From NCBI RefSeq assembly GCF_011761635.1, contig NZ_JAASRN010000002.1, positions 708,634 through 772,633 on the forward strand: a stretch of 64,000 bases of DNA, in the 5' to 3' direction. Of the stretch, positions 7,673 through 16,537 are shown one piece after another (positions within the stretch are counted from its first letter, which is position 1; every line of letters begins with the position of its first letter). The stretch comes from Thermonema lapsum. Lineage in GTDB: Bacteria; Bacteroidota; Bacteroidia; Cytophagales; Thermonemataceae. The notes below the pieces were generated by a model. That model was given only the letters and a program-made list of their open reading frames with translations. It was not told the origin of the DNA and did no database searches. The position numbers and the translations under genes were made by a program.

Positions 7673-10618
7673 ATGAGGCTTAGTCAGGCTGCAAGAAAAC
7701 TCAACACCGCAACTACTACCATCGTGGAATTTCTCAAAGAGAAGGGCCACGAAGTGGAAAATAATCCCAATGCAAAAATTACCGATGAGCAATTTCAGTT
7801 GTTGGTAAAAGAATTTCAAGACGCTGCGCTTGAAAAACAAGAAGCCTCAACCAAAACCATTCGTCATATAGACAAAACCGTGGTCATCAAATCCGATGAC
7901 CAAACAGGCAAAGCTACCATAGACGAAGAAGAGGAGGAGGAAGAAGAGCTAATCGTCAAGAGCAGCGAGCCGAAGGTTACCCCTCCAAGCTCTAAGCCCC
8001 AAGCTAAAAAAGACAAGCCACAAGAGCAGAAAGAAAACATAGAGGATAAAGAAGCCAAAGCAGATGCTTCGACCGAAGAAGCTATTGAGCGCCCCAAAGT
8101 AGGCTTGAAGGTGCTGGGCAAAATAGACTTGGATGCTATAGAGAAGAAATCTTCCAAAAAAGAAAAAGGCAAGCAAAAAAGCAGCGCAAAGAAAGAAGAA
8201 GTCAAAAAGCAAAAAGAAAGCACCCCTGTTGCAGACGTAAAAGCCAACCCTGTTCCTTCGGCTGAAAAACAAACACAAGAGACTGCCTCTTCTGCTAAAA
8301 AAGAAAAAGAGGAAGCAACGCCTAAAAAAGAGGAACCCCAAAAGCAAGCTAAACAAGAGCAGCAGCCCATTGTAGAAAAACAGATGGAGAAAGAACAAAT
8401 AACAGTTCAACCTAAGCAAGAGGAAGAGCCCATTGCCCAAGAAAACAAAGAGGCAACCGATACCGAACAAGAAAATGTCATCCGCGGCAAAGCAGAAAAA
8501 CTTGAAGGCTTGAAAGTATTGGGAAAAATAGAACTACCCGACACAAGCAAAAAGAAGAAAGCCAAGCCCATTGCCTCTTCCGACGAGAAAAAGCGCAGTC
8601 GAGTACGTATTAAGAAAAACAAAAAAGACAGCGACAACAATAAAAAAACAGACAACCTCCAGGCAAAAGACAATCGAAATCAAGACCGTAAATCGCATCG
8701 CAACAAGAAAAAAGCCGTAGAGAAGAAGGAAATCAGCAGCAAGGAGGTAAAAGAACAACTCAAAGCCACCTTAGCTAAGATAAGTGGTGCTGGGAAGAAA
8801 AAAACCATACGTAAGCGCAAAGAAAAAGTAGAGATAGAAGGGCAAGACGTAGAAAAGAATGTATTGCAAGTAACCGAATTCATTTCTACTGCTGAGCTTG
8901 CCAACTTGATGGATGTGCCCGTCAATGAAGTAATCACCAAATGCATACAGTCGGGTATCTTCGTATCTATCAACCAGCGCCTCGAGGCAGATATCATCGA
9001 ACTCATAGCTGCCGAATATGGCTATGATGTGGAGTTTATCAGTGCAGAAGAAGAAATAGCAGTAGAAATAGAAGAAGAAGAGGACAACCCAGAAGATTTG
9101 GTGCCACGCCCGCCGGTAGTTACCGTCATGGGGCACGTGGACCACGGGAAAACCTCTTTGCTCGACTATATACGAAACACCAACGTGACGGCAAAAGAAG
9201 CCGGTGGTATCACCCAGCACATTGGTGCTTACAGTGTAACCACCGCCGATGGTAAAAAAATTACTTTCCTTGACACGCCCGGTCACGAAGCCTTTACTGC
9301 TATGCGTGCTCGTGGTGCAAAAGTAACCGACGTTGCCATCATCGTGGTAGCTGCCGACGATAGCGTGATGCCTCAAACCATCGAAGCCATCAACCACGCA
9401 CAGGCTGCCGGCGTGCCTATTGTCATTGCCATCAACAAAATAGACAAACCCACCGCCAACCCCGACAGAATAAAAGAGCAGTTGGCTAAAATCAATATTC
9501 TGGTTGAAGAATGGGGCGGTCCTTATCAGTGTCAGCATGTATCTGCCAAAACAGGCGAAGGCATTGACGAACTGCTCGAAAAAGTATTGCTTGAAGCAGA
9601 ATTGCTAGAACTGAAAGCCAACCCCAAACGCAAAGCTTCCGGAACTGTCATCGAAGCAGCCCTTGACAAAGGCAAAGGCTACGTGGCTACCCTCTTGGTT
9701 CAAAACGGCACCTTGCATGTGGGCGACATCGTGCTGGCGGGCACTCACTATGGGCGCGTGAAAGCGATGACCGACCACACCGGCAAAAGACTCAAAGAAG
9801 CAGGTCCTTCCACCCCCGTTCAGGTTTTAGGCTTGAACGGAGCGCCCCAAGCCGGCGATAAGTTCAATGTGATGGAAAGCGACAAAGAAGCGCGCGAAAT
9901 AGCCAACAAGCGCGAGCAAATTTTGCGTGAGCAACGCATTCGTGCAAGCGAACGCATCTCGCTCGAAACCCTGAGCCGCCGCCGCGCCTTGGGCGACTAC
10001 AAGCAGCTGAACCTTATCGTGAAAGGCGACGTGGACGGTTCGGTAGAAGCCTTGAGCGATGCCCTGCTGAAACTGTCCAAACCCGATGAAATAGAAGTGC
10101 GTATCGTACACCGGGGGGTAGGACAAATCACAGAATCGGATGTAAACCTTGCTGCCGTATCCGATGCCATCATCATCGGCTTCCAAGTGCGTCCTTCAGC
10201 CAATGCCAAAAAACTGGCAGAGCAAGAGCATGTGGAAATACGCCTCTACTCTGTGATTTATGACGTCATCAATGAGGTGAAAGACGCAATGGAAGGCATG
10301 TTGGCACCTACCGTAGAAGAAGTGATTGTGGGCAACGCCGAAGTGCGCGAAGTATTCCACATCTCGAAAGTAGGCACCGTAGCCGGCTGTTACGTAACTG
10401 ATGGTTATATCAAACGGAACCTGCCAATTCGCGTAGTGCGCCAAGGTACTGTTATCCACAGCGGCGAGCTGGCAAGCTTGAAACGATTCAAAGACGACGT
10501 ATCGGAAGTAAAAGCCGGCTTTGAATGTGGCTTGGCAATAAAGAGCTTCAACGATATACAAGTAGGCGACATCATTGAGGTATTCGAACGCCGCGAGGTA
10601 AAACGAACCTTAGAATAG
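7673..10618 (+). CDS. infB: Translation initiation factor IF-2
   Basis: The 981-residue IF-2 starts with the [11 protein letters not shown] helix typical of Bacteroidota IF-2. A roughly 400-residue low-complexity region rich in Lys, Glu and Gln follows, including an acidic run of glutamates near residues 83-90. The GTPase domain has GHVDHGKT at 487-494, DTPGHEAF near 534 and NKID near 587; domains II-IV follow. IF-2 places initiator tRNA on the ribosome. The linker contains two copies of a short motif, GLKVLGKI(D/E)L, near residues 146 and 281, each followed by a lysine cluster. The gene has its own -7 element and ends at a strong terminator. Confidence 0.97.
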   Translation: MRLSQAARKLNTATTTIVEFLKEKGHEVENNPNAKITDEQFQLLVKEFQDAALEKQEASTKTIRHIDKTVVIKSDDQTGKATIDEEEEEEEELIVKSSEPKVTPPSSKPQAKKDKPQEQKENIEDKEAKADASTEEAIERPKVGLKVLGKIDLDAIEKKSSKKEKGKQKSSAKKEEVKKQKESTPVADVKANPVPSAEKQTQETASSAKKEKEEATPKKEEPQKQAKQEQQPIVEKQMEKEQITVQPKQEEEPIAQENKEATDTEQENVIRGKAEKLEGLKVLGKIELPDTSKKKKAKPIASSDEKKRSRVRIKKNKKDSDNNKKTDNLQAKDNRNQDRKSHRNKKKAVEKKEISSKEVKEQLKATLAKISGAGKKKTIRKRKEKVEIEGQDVEKNVLQVTEFISTAELANLMDVPVNEVITKCIQSGIFVSINQRLEADIIELIAAEYGYDVEFISAEEEIAVEIEEEEDNPEDLVPRPPVVTVMGHVDHGKTSLLDYIRNTNVTAKEAGGITQHIGAYSVTTADGKKITFLDTPGHEAFTAMRARGAKVTDVAIIVVAADDSVMPQTIEAINHAQAAGVPIVIAINKIDKPTANPDRIKEQLAKINILVEEWGGPYQCQHVSAKTGEGIDELLEKVLLEAELLELKANPKRKASGTVIEAALDKGKGYVATLLVQNGTLHVGDIVLAGTHYGRVKAMTDHTGKRLKEAGPSTPVQVLGLNGAPQAGDKFNVMESDKEAREIANKREQILREQRIRASERISLETLSRRRALGDYKQLNLIVKGDVDGSVEALSDALLKLSKPDEIEVRIVHRGVGQITESDVNLAAVSDAIIIGFQVRPSANAKKLAEQEHVEIRLYSVIYDVINEVKDAMEGMLAPTVEEVIVGNAEVREVFHISKVGTVAGCYVTDGYIKRNLPIRVVRQGTVIHSGELASLKRFKDDVSEVKAGFECGLAIKSFNDIQVGDIIEVFERREVKRTLE

Positions 10619-10640
10619 TCCAACCAAGCTATCATACACA

Positions 10641-10670
10641 AAAGTGGGGTACACAAGCCCCACTTTTTTT
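10641..10670 (+). terminator. infB intrinsic terminator
   Basis: Stem AAAGTGGGG / CCCCACTTT with an 8-base loop and a run of seven T's, 23 bases after the infB stop. Confidence 0.85.
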
Positions 10671-10738
10671 ATTCCGCTAAGTCCCTGAGCAAGTCGCTTT
10701 AACGTATCCATAAAAAAAGAAGCACCCATATTCTTCAC

Positions 10739-10891
10739 TCAATACCCACTCCAGCGAAGCGAATACCATGCAATCCGGGGAGCAGCATGCCATTGCCAAG
10801 AGGCATCGCTTTGGACAAAAGCAGCCACTAAAGCTACACGCTGCCAAGCTGTTGTAACATCCACCTCTACTGAGAACTGCAACTGTGCCAT
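10739..10891 (-). CDS. Possible 50-residue protein coupled to the metal-receptor gene (unrecognised)
   Basis: The ATG at 10891 comes one base after the stop of the upstream gene (TAG-T-ATG), an arrangement that favours translational coupling. The 50-residue product begins MAQLQFSVEVDVTTAWQ and has a Trp- and Arg-rich tail. The frame also runs open upstream to 10993 inside the metal-receptor gene. I recognise no family. It may be a small real protein, a lost C-terminal extension of the receptor, or chance. Confidence 0.35.
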   Translation of the reverse strand: MAQLQFSVEVDVTTAWQRVALVAAFVQSDASWQWHAAPRIAWYSLRWSGY

Positions 10892-10892
10892 A

Positions 10893-11708
10893 CTAATAAG
10901 AGGTGCAACTAGCAAGCATGCGCTCCAGCAAGCATTCAAAATATGCTGGTGCTTGCAACATGCGACTGCCATACCAAGAAAACATCTCACCATCCACTAC
11001 CAGTGCTTTTGCCTTTGGATAAAGCTGCTGTATTTCTTCTATGTGTTTTTCCTTGAAAGGATAAGGCTCAGAAGAAAGAAAAACCCATGCTGGCGCTGTA
11101 TGCACAGGAAACTCCACAAGCGGGTAGCGCTCTTGTGTACATATATTTTCGAAACCTAAAAAACGCAACACTTCATCGATAAAAGTAGATTTGCCGGCAG
11201 CCATATAGGGCTTTCGCCAAATCAAGTAAAGTACCTTTCGGAAAGGAAGAGCTGCAGCCATATTACGCACCGTCTGCCAGCGCCCGGTGATAGCCTTTTG
11301 TAGGCTTTCTGCTTCTTCTTGTTTGTTTACCAAGCAGCCCAGTCTGCCTATCATGTCCAAAGCGTCGTTTATGCTTCGAATGTCGCTCATCCACACAGGG
11401 TAACGCTGCGAAAGGGCTTCTATCATGCTTTTTTCATTTTCTTCCTTGTTGCCTACGATTAAATCGGGGTTCAGGCGCTCAACCACCTCCATACGCAGCT
11501 GCTTGGTGCCCCCTACTTTAGGCTTGGAACGATACCAGCGTTCCGGATGAACACAAAACTTGGTTATCCCTACCACTTCTTGCTCTAAGCCAAGATGAGC
11601 TAAAAGCTCTGTTTGTGAAGGCACTAAAGAAATAATGCGCCGAGGCGATAGAGGCACCTCGACGCACCGCCCCATTTGGTCTATGACAATGTGGGTCGTT
11701 GATTTCAT
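10893..11708 (-). CDS. BtuF/FepB-like helical-backbone metal receptor without signal peptide
   Basis: A 271-residue protein of the periplasmic-binding family that carries cobalamin or ferric siderophores in other bacteria. It contains RRIISLVPSQTELLAHLG, KPKVGGTKQL and LNPDLIVGNKEENEK, and the C-terminal lobe is complete. It starts directly with MKSTTHIVIDQMG and shows no signal peptide or lipobox, so it appears cytoplasmic. No ABC transporter or TonB receptor is adjacent. Cytoplasmic stand-alone members with this domain occur in Bacteroidota, but their function is unclear to me. It follows the M42 peptidase by 7 bases. Confidence 0.75.
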   Translation of the reverse strand: MKSTTHIVIDQMGRCVEVPLSPRRIISLVPSQTELLAHLGLEQEVVGITKFCVHPERWYRSKPKVGGTKQLRMEVVERLNPDLIVGNKEENEKSMIEALSQRYPVWMSDIRSINDALDMIGRLGCLVNKQEEAESLQKAITGRWQTVRNMAAALPFRKVLYLIWRKPYMAAGKSTFIDEVLRFLGFENICTQERYPLVEFPVHTAPAWVFLSSEPYPFKEKHIEEIQQLYPKAKALVVDGEMFSWYGSRMLQAPAYFECLLERMLASCTSY

Positions 11709-11715
11709 GCTTTGT

Positions 11716-12792
11716 TTATGAGAAATAACGGAAGTCTTGCCCCGCTTTCAAATGCAAAATGCTATGATACATCAATTGAATGATATGCTCCACGTCTTCT
11801 TTATGCACCATTTCCACCGTCGTGTGCATATACTTCAAAGGAAGTGAAATCAAAGCAGAAGGCACTCCCCCGTTCGAATAGGCAAAAGAGTCGGTGTCGG
11901 TACCTGTGGAGCGCGATACTGCGGCTCGTTGATAGGGAATTCCTTCTTTCTCTGCCACCTCCATAATAAAACGGAGTAAGTTGTTCTGCACAGCAGGACC
12001 GAAGGTCAACACCGGTCCTTTGCCTGCCTTAAAATCACCGTCTTGTATTTTATTGTATAAAGGCGCTTGGGTATCATGACACACATCGGTAATGATGGCT
12101 ACGTTGGGTTTGATGCTGTCTGCCATCATTTGAGCGCCCCGCAAGCCTATTTCCTCCTGCACACTGTTGACTACATACAATCCAAACGATGGTTTTTTAC
12201 CATTTTCATGTAGTCGTCGCACCACCTCGGCAATCATAAAGCCTCCTATACGGTTGTCGAGGGCACGCCCTACCCAGTAGCGCCCGTTCAACTCCATGAG
12301 CTCGTCGGCGAAAGTAACCACACAGCCTACATCCACGCCCATATCCAACACTTCTTGCTTCGACTCAGCCCCCACATCAATATAAATATTTTTGATTTCG
12401 GGCTTGGGGTCTCGCTCTTTGTCGCCATGACGCACATGAATGGCAGGCCAACCAAAAACCCCTTTCACAATCCCTTTGGGGGTGTGTATGTTCACGCGCT
12501 TAGAAGGCGCAATGACAGGGTCGGAGCCTCCGTTGCGAATCACATAGATATAACCGTTGTCATCAATATAGTTGACAAACCAAGAAATTTCGTCAGCATG
12601 AGCTTCAATTACTACTTTGTAGTCTGCTTCGGGGTTCACAATACCCACCACCGAACCATAGTTATCCACACGGTAGTCGTCGATATAGGGTTTGATGTAG
12701 TCGAGCCATATTTTTTGCCCTTCGGCTTCGAAGCCTGTCGGCGAAGCATTGTTCAAGTATTTTTCCAAAAACGTGCGGCTTTTGACATCCAT
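11716..12792 (-). CDS. M42 family metallo-aminopeptidase
   Basis: The 358-residue enzyme has the M42 metal-binding pattern: AHADEISW (His65, Asp67), GRALDNRIGG, the catalytic pair in VQEEIGLRGA, ITDVCHD and the final His in LKYMHTTVEMV. M42 enzymes are cytoplasmic, often tetrahedral dodecamers, that trim peptides to amino acids with two metal ions. The ATG at 12792 is preferred: the frame is open further upstream, but the added 40 residues are basic and unlike the family. It heads a two-gene operon with the metal-receptor protein. Confidence 0.9.
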   Translation of the reverse strand: MDVKSRTFLEKYLNNASPTGFEAEGQKIWLDYIKPYIDDYRVDNYGSVVGIVNPEADYKVVIEAHADEISWFVNYIDDNGYIYVIRNGGSDPVIAPSKRVNIHTPKGIVKGVFGWPAIHVRHGDKERDPKPEIKNIYIDVGAESKQEVLDMGVDVGCVVTFADELMELNGRYWVGRALDNRIGGFMIAEVVRRLHENGKKPSFGLYVVNSVQEEIGLRGAQMMADSIKPNVAIITDVCHDTQAPLYNKIQDGDFKAGKGPVLTFGPAVQNNLLRFIMEVAEKEGIPYQRAAVSRSTGTDTDSFAYSNGGVPSALISLPLKYMHTTVEMVHKEDVEHIIQLMYHSILHLKAGQDFRYFS

Positions 12793-12912
12793 AGAACAGT
12801 GTTTTTTTTTATTTGTACGGCAAAATTTACTCAAAAATAAACTTTTCTTTTTGAATCGAAGAGAGCAAGCAAAAACAATCCGAATCAAAGGTTGCATTAG
12901 AGCAAGACACAC

Positions 12913-12953
12913 AAAAAAAGGGCGGAGGATAAGACTGCCTCGCGCCCTTTTAA
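12913..12953 (-). terminator. Terminator of the small heat-shock gene
   Basis: Read on the minus strand: stem AAAAGGGCG / CGCCCTTTT extended by CGAGG / CCTC with one bulged base, then a run of seven T's. It lies 20 bases after the heat-shock stop codon. Confidence 0.8.
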
Positions 12954-12972
12954 GTATCTTCCGGAAGCTACC

Positions 12973-13428
12973 TTATTTTACTTCAATCAAACGGGTAGGT
13001 TTCTTCTTGGCTTCTTCGCGCTTAGGTACGCTTACATGCAAGATACCGTCTTTATACTTAGCTTCGATTTTTTCGGTATTCACGGTATCAGGCAACACAA
13101 ACGAGCGTCTGAAAGATTGATAGCTGAACTCGCGGCGTACATAGTTGCCTTTTTCGTCTTTCTCTTCGTTTTTCACTTCTTTTTCCGAAGAGATGGTCAA
13201 TACGCCGTCTTCTACTTCAATTTTGAAGTCTTTTTTGTCCATACCGGGAGCCGCTACTTCCAATTCGAAGCTCTCCTCAGTTTCTTTTACGTTTACAGCC
13301 GGCACAGTGAAGCTGCGCATCGGCATTACATCACGACCAAAGAACCATTCGTCGTTGAAAAAGTTTTCCAGCATGTTGGTCAGGCTGGGGAACAGTCCGG
13401 TGTTTTCGTTTCTTTTTACCAGTGCCAT
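12973..13428 (-). CDS. Small heat-shock protein (Hsp20 / alpha-crystallin family)
   Basis: This 151-residue chaperone has a variable N-terminal arm followed by an alpha-crystallin domain (about 40-135) with the motifs VEDGVLTISSEKE and YKDGILHVSVPK. The C-terminal tail contains the I-X-I-like RLIEV. Such proteins bind unfolding proteins as oligomers without ATP. The ATG at 13428 is chosen because a perfect AAGGAGG lies 8 bases upstream, which is rare in Bacteroidota. Upstream are a sigma-54-like element and dense inverted repeats, described separately, pointing to special regulation. Confidence 0.95.
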   Translation of the reverse strand: MALVKRNENTGLFPSLTNMLENFFNDEWFFGRDVMPMRSFTVPAVNVKETEESFELEVAAPGMDKKDFKIEVEDGVLTISSEKEVKNEEKDEKGNYVRREFSYQSFRRSFVLPDTVNTEKIEAKYKDGILHVSVPKREEAKKKPTRLIEVK

Positions 13429-13436
13429 AGTCTCAT

Positions 13437-13443
13437 CCTCCTT
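13437..13443 (-). promoter_or_regulatory. Perfect Shine-Dalgarno (AAGGAGG) of the heat-shock gene
   Basis: AAGGAGG on the minus strand, 8 bases before the ATG at 13428. Most genes here show no such site, as expected for Bacteroidota, whose anti-Shine-Dalgarno is held back on the ribosome. Confidence 0.8.
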
Positions 13444-13486
13444 TTTTAGGGTTTTACATTTGTTTTTGTTGTTCACCCTTCTATTA

Positions 13487-13502
13487 TTCAACTCTTGTGC
13501 CA
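13487..13502 (-). promoter_or_regulatory. Sigma-54-like -24/-12 element upstream of the heat-shock gene
   Basis: On the minus strand the sequence reads TGGCACAAGAGTTGAA, close to the consensus TGGCACG-N4-TTGCW with the right spacing. The -12 cytosine is replaced by A. A GACAAATTGTC palindrome (13558-13568) and an ATTTTC-AATA-GAAAAT repeat (13530-13545) lie 28-70 bases further upstream, possible activator sites. No TAnnTTTG element faces this gene. Confidence 0.45.
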
Positions 13503-13604
13503 GTGGGAAGAATAAGTCATTTTGTCAGTATTTTCAATAGAAAATCCTCAAAAAAAAGACAAATTGTCATATATTGCTTCAAAGTTGTGCCATCTTTGCA
13601 GAGG

Positions 13605-13637
13605 TTGTTTATAGCACCCTAAGTTTTCGTAAATTTG
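13605..13637 (+). promoter_or_regulatory. Promoter of the protoporphyrinogen oxidase gene
   Basis: TTG at 13605-13607, 22 bases, then a perfect TAAATTTG at 13630-13637; the ATG follows at 13663. Confidence 0.6.
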
Positions 13638-13662
13638 CACGCTCATAAACCAAAAGACATCT

Positions 13663-14985
13663 ATGGTAGTAATTATTGGAGGTGGTATTAGTGGTCTAAG
13701 TCTTGCCTACTATCTGCGTAAACAAGGTGTACCCTTCAAGTTGATAGAAAAAAGTAAACAGACTGGCGGCTACATACGCTCCATTCGCCAAAAAGAGTAC
13801 TTGTTTGAGGAGGGACCCAACTCCCTACTGGTAGATGCAGAGGTGCAAAGCTTGCTTGATGAGCTTCAACTAAGCAGCGAGATAGTAGAAGCCCATGCTG
13901 TGAGTAAAAAAAGATACATTTTGCGCCAAGGGGAGTATAGAGCCTTACCTGCCTCTCCCCTATCGCTGCTTGCCAACGGCTTTTTTTCATGGAAAGCCAA
14001 ACTCGATATTTTTCGTGAGCTGTCGCGTCCGGCAGCTCCCCAAACCGGCGAAAGTGTCGCTGCTTTCTTTGAGCGCCGTTTTGGGAAAGAAGTCGTAGAT
14101 TATGCCGTTACGCCCTTTGTTTCGGGCATTTATGCCGGTGACCCTTACCGTTTGCGTATCGATAAAGTATTTCCTCAGATGGTAGAGTATGAGCAAAACT
14201 ATGGCTCGGTACTCAAGGGGTTCATAAAAAACAAAGGAGGTGCCCGACGGCGGAGCTTATCGTTTCGCAATGGCATGCAAACCCTGCCGGAACGCCTGAC
14301 ACAAGTCATAAAGGAAGATTTGCTATTGGGGGTGAGCGTAAAGCGCATAGAAAAACAAGAGGGGGCATGGGTCGTGTATCTCGACCAAGGCGAACCCATA
14401 CGCGCCTCGCAAATAGTGCTGTCGGTAGGGGCTCATGAAGCCGCCCAATTGCTGCCTGCGCAATACGAAGCGGCAAAAGAGGCATGGCAACAGGTCTATT
14501 ATCCCCCTTTGGCTGTGGTGCACAGTGTGTATTACAAACCTCAATTCAAACAAAAGCCCGAGGGATTCGGGGCATTGCACCCGGCAGTAGAAAACAGCTT
14601 CAGCTTGGGAAGCATATGGAGTAGTAGCATTTTTCCTGAACGCTGCAAAGACAACGAGGTACTTATCACCACTTTTGTGGGCGGAGCCCTTCAAGCCAAT
14701 AAAGTACAGTATGACGACCGGCGCATCATGCACGAAATAAACCTGGAACTCAAGCAGCTGCTGCACATACAGGGCGTTCCAGTGCTGCAACGCATCAGTC
14801 GCTGGGAAAAAGCCATTCCGCAATATCACGATTATATGGACGCCGTAGAGGCTCACGCAAAACAGCTCCAAGCCGAAGGCATCCACGTACATGCAAACTG
14901 GATAGGCGGAGTATCCATGCCTGACTGTATCAAGAAAGGGAAGCGTCTTGCCGAAGCGCTGGCACAAAAAATCAAAGTGTCTTAA
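13663..14985 (+). CDS. hemG: FAD-dependent protoporphyrinogen (or coproporphyrinogen III) oxidase
   Basis: This 440-residue flavoprotein opens with the dinucleotide-binding motif VVIIGGGISGLSLAYYL and the following EKSKQTGGYIRS, where Glu binds the FAD ribose. The FEEGPNSLLVD motif is the protoporphyrinogen-oxidase (HemY-type) signature, and WIGGVSMPDCIKKGKRLAE closes the FAD site. It catalyses six-electron oxidation in heme synthesis, on protoporphyrinogen IX or, in the coproporphyrin branch, on coproporphyrinogen III; sequence alone does not decide. It has its own promoter and is followed after 63 bases by a glycosyltransferase gene. Confidence 0.88.
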   Translation: MVVIIGGGISGLSLAYYLRKQGVPFKLIEKSKQTGGYIRSIRQKEYLFEEGPNSLLVDAEVQSLLDELQLSSEIVEAHAVSKKRYILRQGEYRALPASPLSLLANGFFSWKAKLDIFRELSRPAAPQTGESVAAFFERRFGKEVVDYAVTPFVSGIYAGDPYRLRIDKVFPQMVEYEQNYGSVLKGFIKNKGGARRRSLSFRNGMQTLPERLTQVIKEDLLLGVSVKRIEKQEGAWVVYLDQGEPIRASQIVLSVGAHEAAQLLPAQYEAAKEAWQQVYYPPLAVVHSVYYKPQFKQKPEGFGALHPAVENSFSLGSIWSSSIFPERCKDNEVLITTFVGGALQANKVQYDDRRIMHEINLELKQLLHIQGVPVLQRISRWEKAIPQYHDYMDAVEAHAKQLQAEGIHVHANWIGGVSMPDCIKKGKRLAEALAQKIKVS

Positions 14986-15048
14986 TGACGAAAAAGCACA
15001 AAATCACACCAAAATGCTTATTATTCGGTTATTGTAAAATAAAACATC

Positions 15049-15834
15049 ATGAACGATACATCTGCTGCTGAAGGTATCGTAGTTGTGCCCACATACAACG
15101 AAATAGAAAACATAGAGCCACTCATTCGCAGCGTCATGGGCTTGGCGGTGCCCCTCGACTTACTCATTGTCGATGACCACTCGCCCGATGGCACTGCCGC
15201 ACGTGTGCGTGCCCTGCAAGAGGAATTCCCTGGGCGGCTTCATCTCATCGAGCGCCCCGGAAAAATGGGCTTGGGGACTGCCTATATTACCGGCTTCCGC
15301 TATGCCTTGGCACGCCACTATAAGTATATTTTCGAAATGGATGCCGACTTTTCGCACAACCCTCAGGACCTGCTACGTTTATATGCAGCCTGTGCCCAAG
15401 AAGGCTACGATGTAGCCATTGGCTCGCGCTACATTACGGGTGTTAATGTAGTGAATTGGCCCATGAAACGTGTTTTGCTTTCTTATTTTGCCAGTCAATA
15501 CGTGCGCTTCATCACCGGCATGCCCGTAAAAGATGCCACGGCAGGCTTTAAATGCTATCGTCGCGAGGTACTGGAAACCATCGATTTGGACAGCATCGCT
15601 TTTGTAGGTTATGCCTTTCAGATAGCCATCAAATTCCAAGCATGGAAATATGGCTTTAAACTGAAAGAGGTGCCCATTGTATTTACCGAACGCACACATG
15701 GGCAGTCCAAAATGAGCTTTCGCATATTTAAAGAAGCCTTTTGGGGTGTTATCAAGCTCAAAGTCGAAAGTTTATTTAAAAGCTACCGCCGTCCTATGCC
15801 ACAAGAGCTCAAAACCACACCCCAAAACGGATGA
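15049..15834 (+). CDS. GT2 polyprenyl-phosphate mannosyl/glycosyltransferase (Dpm1-like)
   Basis: The 261-residue family 2 glycosyltransferase contains VVVPTYNEIENIEPLI, LIVDDHSPDGTA, and the metal-binding MDADFSH at about 99-105. GSRYITG, DATAGFKCYRREVL and the RTHGQSKMSFRI end are typical of dolichol-phosphate-mannose synthase-like enzymes. No membrane anchor follows the catalytic domain. It would transfer a sugar from a nucleotide donor to a polyprenyl phosphate at the inner face of the membrane. Its last 26 bases overlap the 3' end of the convergent beta-barrel gene. Confidence 0.85.
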   Translation: MNDTSAAEGIVVVPTYNEIENIEPLIRSVMGLAVPLDLLIVDDHSPDGTAARVRALQEEFPGRLHLIERPGKMGLGTAYITGFRYALARHYKYIFEMDADFSHNPQDLLRLYAACAQEGYDVAIGSRYITGVNVVNWPMKRVLLSYFASQYVRFITGMPVKDATAGFKCYRREVLETIDLDSIAFVGYAFQIAIKFQAWKYGFKLKEVPIVFTERTHGQSKMSFRIFKEAFWGVIKLKVESLFKSYRRPMPQELKTTPQNG

Positions 15835-16435
15835 CCAAAGGGCTGGCGTAAATCGTACGATTGCTGTCGTAGTTTACATTGTAAAGCAACATCAAGTTGA
15901 AACTGCCTACTTCTCCCATCGCTTGACGGTACCCACCGCCTATGAGAGGGCTCACCAACCAATCGCGGGCAGTTTCGCCTGTAGCCACGTCATACAATTC
16001 GGCATTGAGGGCTTCTACTTCCCCCCATGCAAATACGTTGGGATGCAGGAGGTACTGCAAGAAGGAACGCCCTCCGTAGATGCTGGTGCTAAAAGTGCCG
16101 TTGCTGTATTTTCGGCTGAAGTAAGAATACTGCACTCCGATGCCGGGCATCAAACGTTCGGTTGCACGATACATAACACTGGGCGCTACGTCTATGTTGG
16201 TAATTGTACCGAAAGTCATGCCGAGACTTCCGCCAAAAAGCAAACGTCTGCCCTCTACTTTTTGCTTTGCCTTGTTGTCTTTTTTTGGCGGCTGCGCTTG
16301 TTCCTGTACTGGCTTTTGTAAGCTTTCTCGTGGCGTCTCGGAAGGTTGTTCAGTCGGGTCTTTGTACTGGGCAAAACTTTTTACAGTACCGCAAAGCAGA
16401 TAAAACACAAACAAAAAGCCCATGAGTCGATGCAT
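15809..16435 (-). CDS. Outer-membrane beta-barrel protein, unknown function
   Basis: This 208-residue protein has a signal peptide (hydrophobic 5-17, cleavage after SFAQ) and a short Pro/Gln/Lys-rich linker. About eight amphipathic strands follow, and it ends in an aromatic residue (FGVWF), the usual outer-membrane signature. It resembles the small opacity-like barrels common in Bacteroidota. The function is unknown. The 3' end overlaps the glycosyltransferase gene by 26 bases. Confidence 0.7.
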   Translation of the reverse strand: MHRLMGFLFVFYLLCGTVKSFAQYKDPTEQPSETPRESLQKPVQEQAQPPKKDNKAKQKVEGRRLLFGGSLGMTFGTITNIDVAPSVMYRATERLMPGIGVQYSYFSRKYSNGTFSTSIYGGRSFLQYLLHPNVFAWGEVEALNAELYDVATGETARDWLVSPLIGGGYRQAMGEVGSFNLMLLYNVNYDSNRTIYASPLVIRFGVWF

Positions 16436-16512
16436 AGGGATTGTTCATTTTGGCGAAGGTCTAAAATAAAAAAAAATCTTGCTGCCTGAACAGTCCTCCC
16501 TAAACAGTTTTT

Positions 16513-16520
16513 TATCTTTG
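16513..16520 (+). promoter_or_regulatory. -7 element (TATCTTTG) before the bestrophin-pseudokinase operon
   Basis: A perfect TAnnTTTG match 18 bases upstream of the bestrophin ATG. No clear -33 element; the short leader is notable. It would drive three genes through 20251. Confidence 0.45.
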
Positions 16521-16537
16521 TTTAAAACTGCTTGGCA

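Noticed and set aside
7864-9538. Long open frames on the minus strand opposite infB
   Set aside because: They mirror the Lys/Glu-rich IF-2 linker and the GTPase domain; reversed codons give Phe/Leu/Ser-rich nonsense with no family.
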